A DNA stretch of 64,000 nucleotides. Origin: Saccharum officinarum (lineage: Eukaryota; Streptophyta; Magnoliopsida; Poales; Poaceae). The notes below the pieces were generated by a model. The model was not told the DNA's origin, ran no database searches, and saw only the letters and a program-made list of their open reading frames with translations. A program made the position numbers and the translations under genes. Below, one piece after another: positions 62,042 through 64,000 of the stretch; the first letter of the stretch is position 1; each line of letters begins with the position of its first letter. The stretch covers positions 1 to 64,000 of the forward strand of contig JAIWYO010009558.1 of assembly GCA_020631735.1 (NCBI GenBank). Reading direction: 5' to 3'.

Positions 62042-63860
62042 ATACGTGCGGATTTGGCATGCGGGAAAGCCAGGCATTTTTTTTCTCAATTCAGACTCGT
62101 TTTCGCTTTCCTACCCTCGGTGATTGTTGCTAGCTGCTGCTGCTGCTTTTGTTCTTGGTTTACCCTTTTTCTTTTCTTTTTTTTTTTTCTTTTCTCTTCT
62201 TTTTTTTTGGTCCATCTCCAACTATCTGTAGTTTTGCCAATTACAGTTCTACTAAGAATATCGGTTCTCGGAGATCGAAATGGTCATGTGGATTCTGCTC
62301 TATATCTCTATGTATGTGTAAAGCTAGCTACCATTATTTAGCAATATGCGCAACTTGACCAAGTGCAATGCTGCAGCCTACAGCTCAAGTCTAATCTAAT
62401 GTATATCTCTCTGTAGATATATTCTGTTTTTTTAGATGATGCAATAATGTCCTTGAGTGATGATTAGCTTCTGAAACCATGAATCCTGCCTTTTTTTCCT
62501 CCTCTGTCTACTCTTGTTTGTTTGTTTGTTTGTGTTTCAGCTGTCTATACAAGTGCAATGCAGTTACTGTTTTACTGCAGCTACTGTGCATGTAAATATG
62601 ACATAATGTAATCCCTGATTCTCCATGCATTTTTCAGCGCTAAGCATTTATCGTGCAGACTGCAGAGCAAATAGAGCAGTGCTCAGCAGATTTTCTGCAA
62701 GAATCATGCATTGAGCACACATTATGAAGTACTCCCTCCTTTTGTCTTTTAGGTGCCTTTTGCGTGCAGTGTTGAGAGACTCTCCCCAAGTCTTGTCCAA
62801 CATCACAATCTTCTGCGAGCGGAAAAGGATGGGAAGGGGAAACGCAGCAGAGATGAATCCAAACACTAATCTTGCCAACAGCAAGAAGAGAAGCCAGTCT
62901 CCAATGATGGATCCAATTTGTGTTGTGATCCCCTCATGAATCCCATGGAGAAGAGAAGCCAGCCAGGCAACCTGATTGGCGACGGATTTCCCAGGCAACT
63001 TATACAGGCAGAGGCAGGTCTCTCCGACTCTGACCAGGCAAAAATTTCAGGGGTCCCAAGTCCCAACAATGCAACAAGACAACATTCAGGCAGTGATTGG
63101 CGAAACCAAACGGGCCCTTTGTGTTGTGTTGCAGGATGAGGATGGGCACAGCTTCGTTCTATGATTGAGCCGTGATTGGTGATGGGAACCGGTTTTTAGA
63201 ATTATTCATGTACAGCTTATATATATGAGGTCATTTTTAGCCTTATTCCTCTTGTTTGTTTTGGAATGTGCTGATGCCTGATGCATGGTGTACAGCTATA
63301 CACACACCTAAGACTTATTTGTGCCTTAACAACCACATAATACTGTGCATGTACTATGTAGACTATTCTTATGTTGTATCACATCACATCCCTGTCAATG
63401 TTCTCAATGACAGGTTGACACCAGCAGTGTTCATAGTTCCCTTTCCCTGTTGCTACATCATACAGTAGTACAGTACAAGCTCTTTTTTGACCAGTCAGGT
63501 GATCAGGTCACTTCACTTACCTTACTTACAATTAAGAACTTTTCGTTCTGTCACTGAACTTTTTGTTCTACCAAATAAGCTTATTAGTTTCTGAAATGCT
63601 GCTACTACACAAGGCCCTGCCTCTAAATCACCAAGTATTAGCTCCCCAACAGGGGTCATGGGTTTTGTCCGGTTGTTCAACAAATGCAGGAACTATAAAA
63701 TGTGCTTCTGAAATACTTTTAATTCATGGGAGGAAAAATAGATGACGACTTAGATCAAACTCATATTTTGAGCCAATAAATAAAAAATAAAATCGAAGCC
63801 TCTTTTTTTATAAGGAAATCGAAGCCTCCTGTAGACTACGAGTAAGATACAATTCTAGGT
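62042..63860. other. 3' region without recognised gene
   Basis: T-rich to about 62600. Around 62735 and 63100 are fragments resembling MITE ends (TACTCCCTCC; GATTGGCGAAACCAAACGGGCCC). A minus-strand frame at 62998-62648 has a hydrophobic stretch but no recognised family. Confidence 0.4.
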
Positions 63861-64000
63861 CAGGTTTAAGTCAAACTATCTTAAATTTAACTAAGTTTAT
63901 AGAAAATAGTGTGAATATTTATATATTTAAATAAGTATACTATATAAATATATTTTATAATGAATCTAATCATTCATATTTAGTATGTTAAATGTGAGTA
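63861..64000. mobile_element. Partial Stowaway-like MITE running off the window
   Basis: TTTAAGTCAAACTATCTTAAATTTAACTAAGTTTATAGAAAATAG is followed by the AT-rich body seen in Stowaway elements. The end lies beyond the window. Confidence 0.55.

Noticed and set aside
62648..62998. 116-codon minus-strand frame with a hydrophobic stretch
   Set aside because: No start context, family or conserved motif; the neighbourhood contains MITE-like fragments.

Overview
This is nuclear DNA from a grass, most likely a panicoid of the Andropogoneae (sorghum, sugarcane or Miscanthus type). The call rests on a fasciclin-like arabinogalactan protein gene, an F-box/DUF295 gene and an EDM2-like PHD gene with plant introns, and on grass-type Tourist, Stowaway and hAT MITEs, a grass SINE and several LTR retrotransposons. 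I see no bacterial genes, CRISPR array, rRNA or intact tRNA gene. The species-level call is inference.

Layout. (1) 1-2100: an intact single-coding-exon FLA gene (+) whose 5' leader carries a ~1.1 kb intron. (2) 4575-10535: a Reina-like Ty3/gypsy chromovirus (-), broken by stops and by a 511-bp hAT element at 7631-8141 with an 8-bp target duplication. (3) 10538-11341: three MITEs in a row. (4) 11341-19112: an F-box/DUF295 gene (-) cut in two by a 6.6-kb Ty1/copia element (11818-18438, target duplication CAGCG); a MITE at its 3' end supplies part of the present stop codon. (5) 19837-22509: a 2.2-kb terminal-inverted-repeat element with 8-bp target duplication and nested MITEs, then another MITE. 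(6) 22830-23471: a LINE relic. (7) 23910-38937: a 15-kb Tat-lineage Ty3/gypsy element (-). It has two RNase H segments, 33-bp repeats inside its LTRs, two tandem arrays (85 and 77 bp) in its 3' region, a (TA)n tract, and a multi-exon gene on the opposite strand with its own TATA box. A 1.9-kb solo LTR (35740-37678) splits its gag. (8) 40588-56403: an EDM2-like gene (+) of about 16 exons. One intron holds a complete young Ty1/copia element with identical 113-bp LTRs (47361-52639); other introns hold LINE fragments; the last exon is broken by a LINE insertion. (9) 56404-64000: mostly MITEs, a SINE with target duplication, and weak small ORFs.

How the parts relate. Only the FLA gene looks undamaged. 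The F-box gene is a pseudogene. The EDM2-like gene keeps consistent splice phases over fourteen internal coding exons, but carries an in-frame TAA before its last two exons and a LINE in its last exon. In Arabidopsis EDM2 acts on heterochromatin of intronic transposons, so an EDM2-like gene loaded with intronic transposons is worth attention.

Relative ages by LTR mismatches counted by eye: copia in the F-box gene (~29/525) oldest, then Tat (~23/695), Reina-like (7/277), and the intronic copia (0/113) youngest. The two least expected items are the antisense spliced gene inside the Tat element and the intronic copia element whose normal gag is replaced by a Pro/Ala-rich region.
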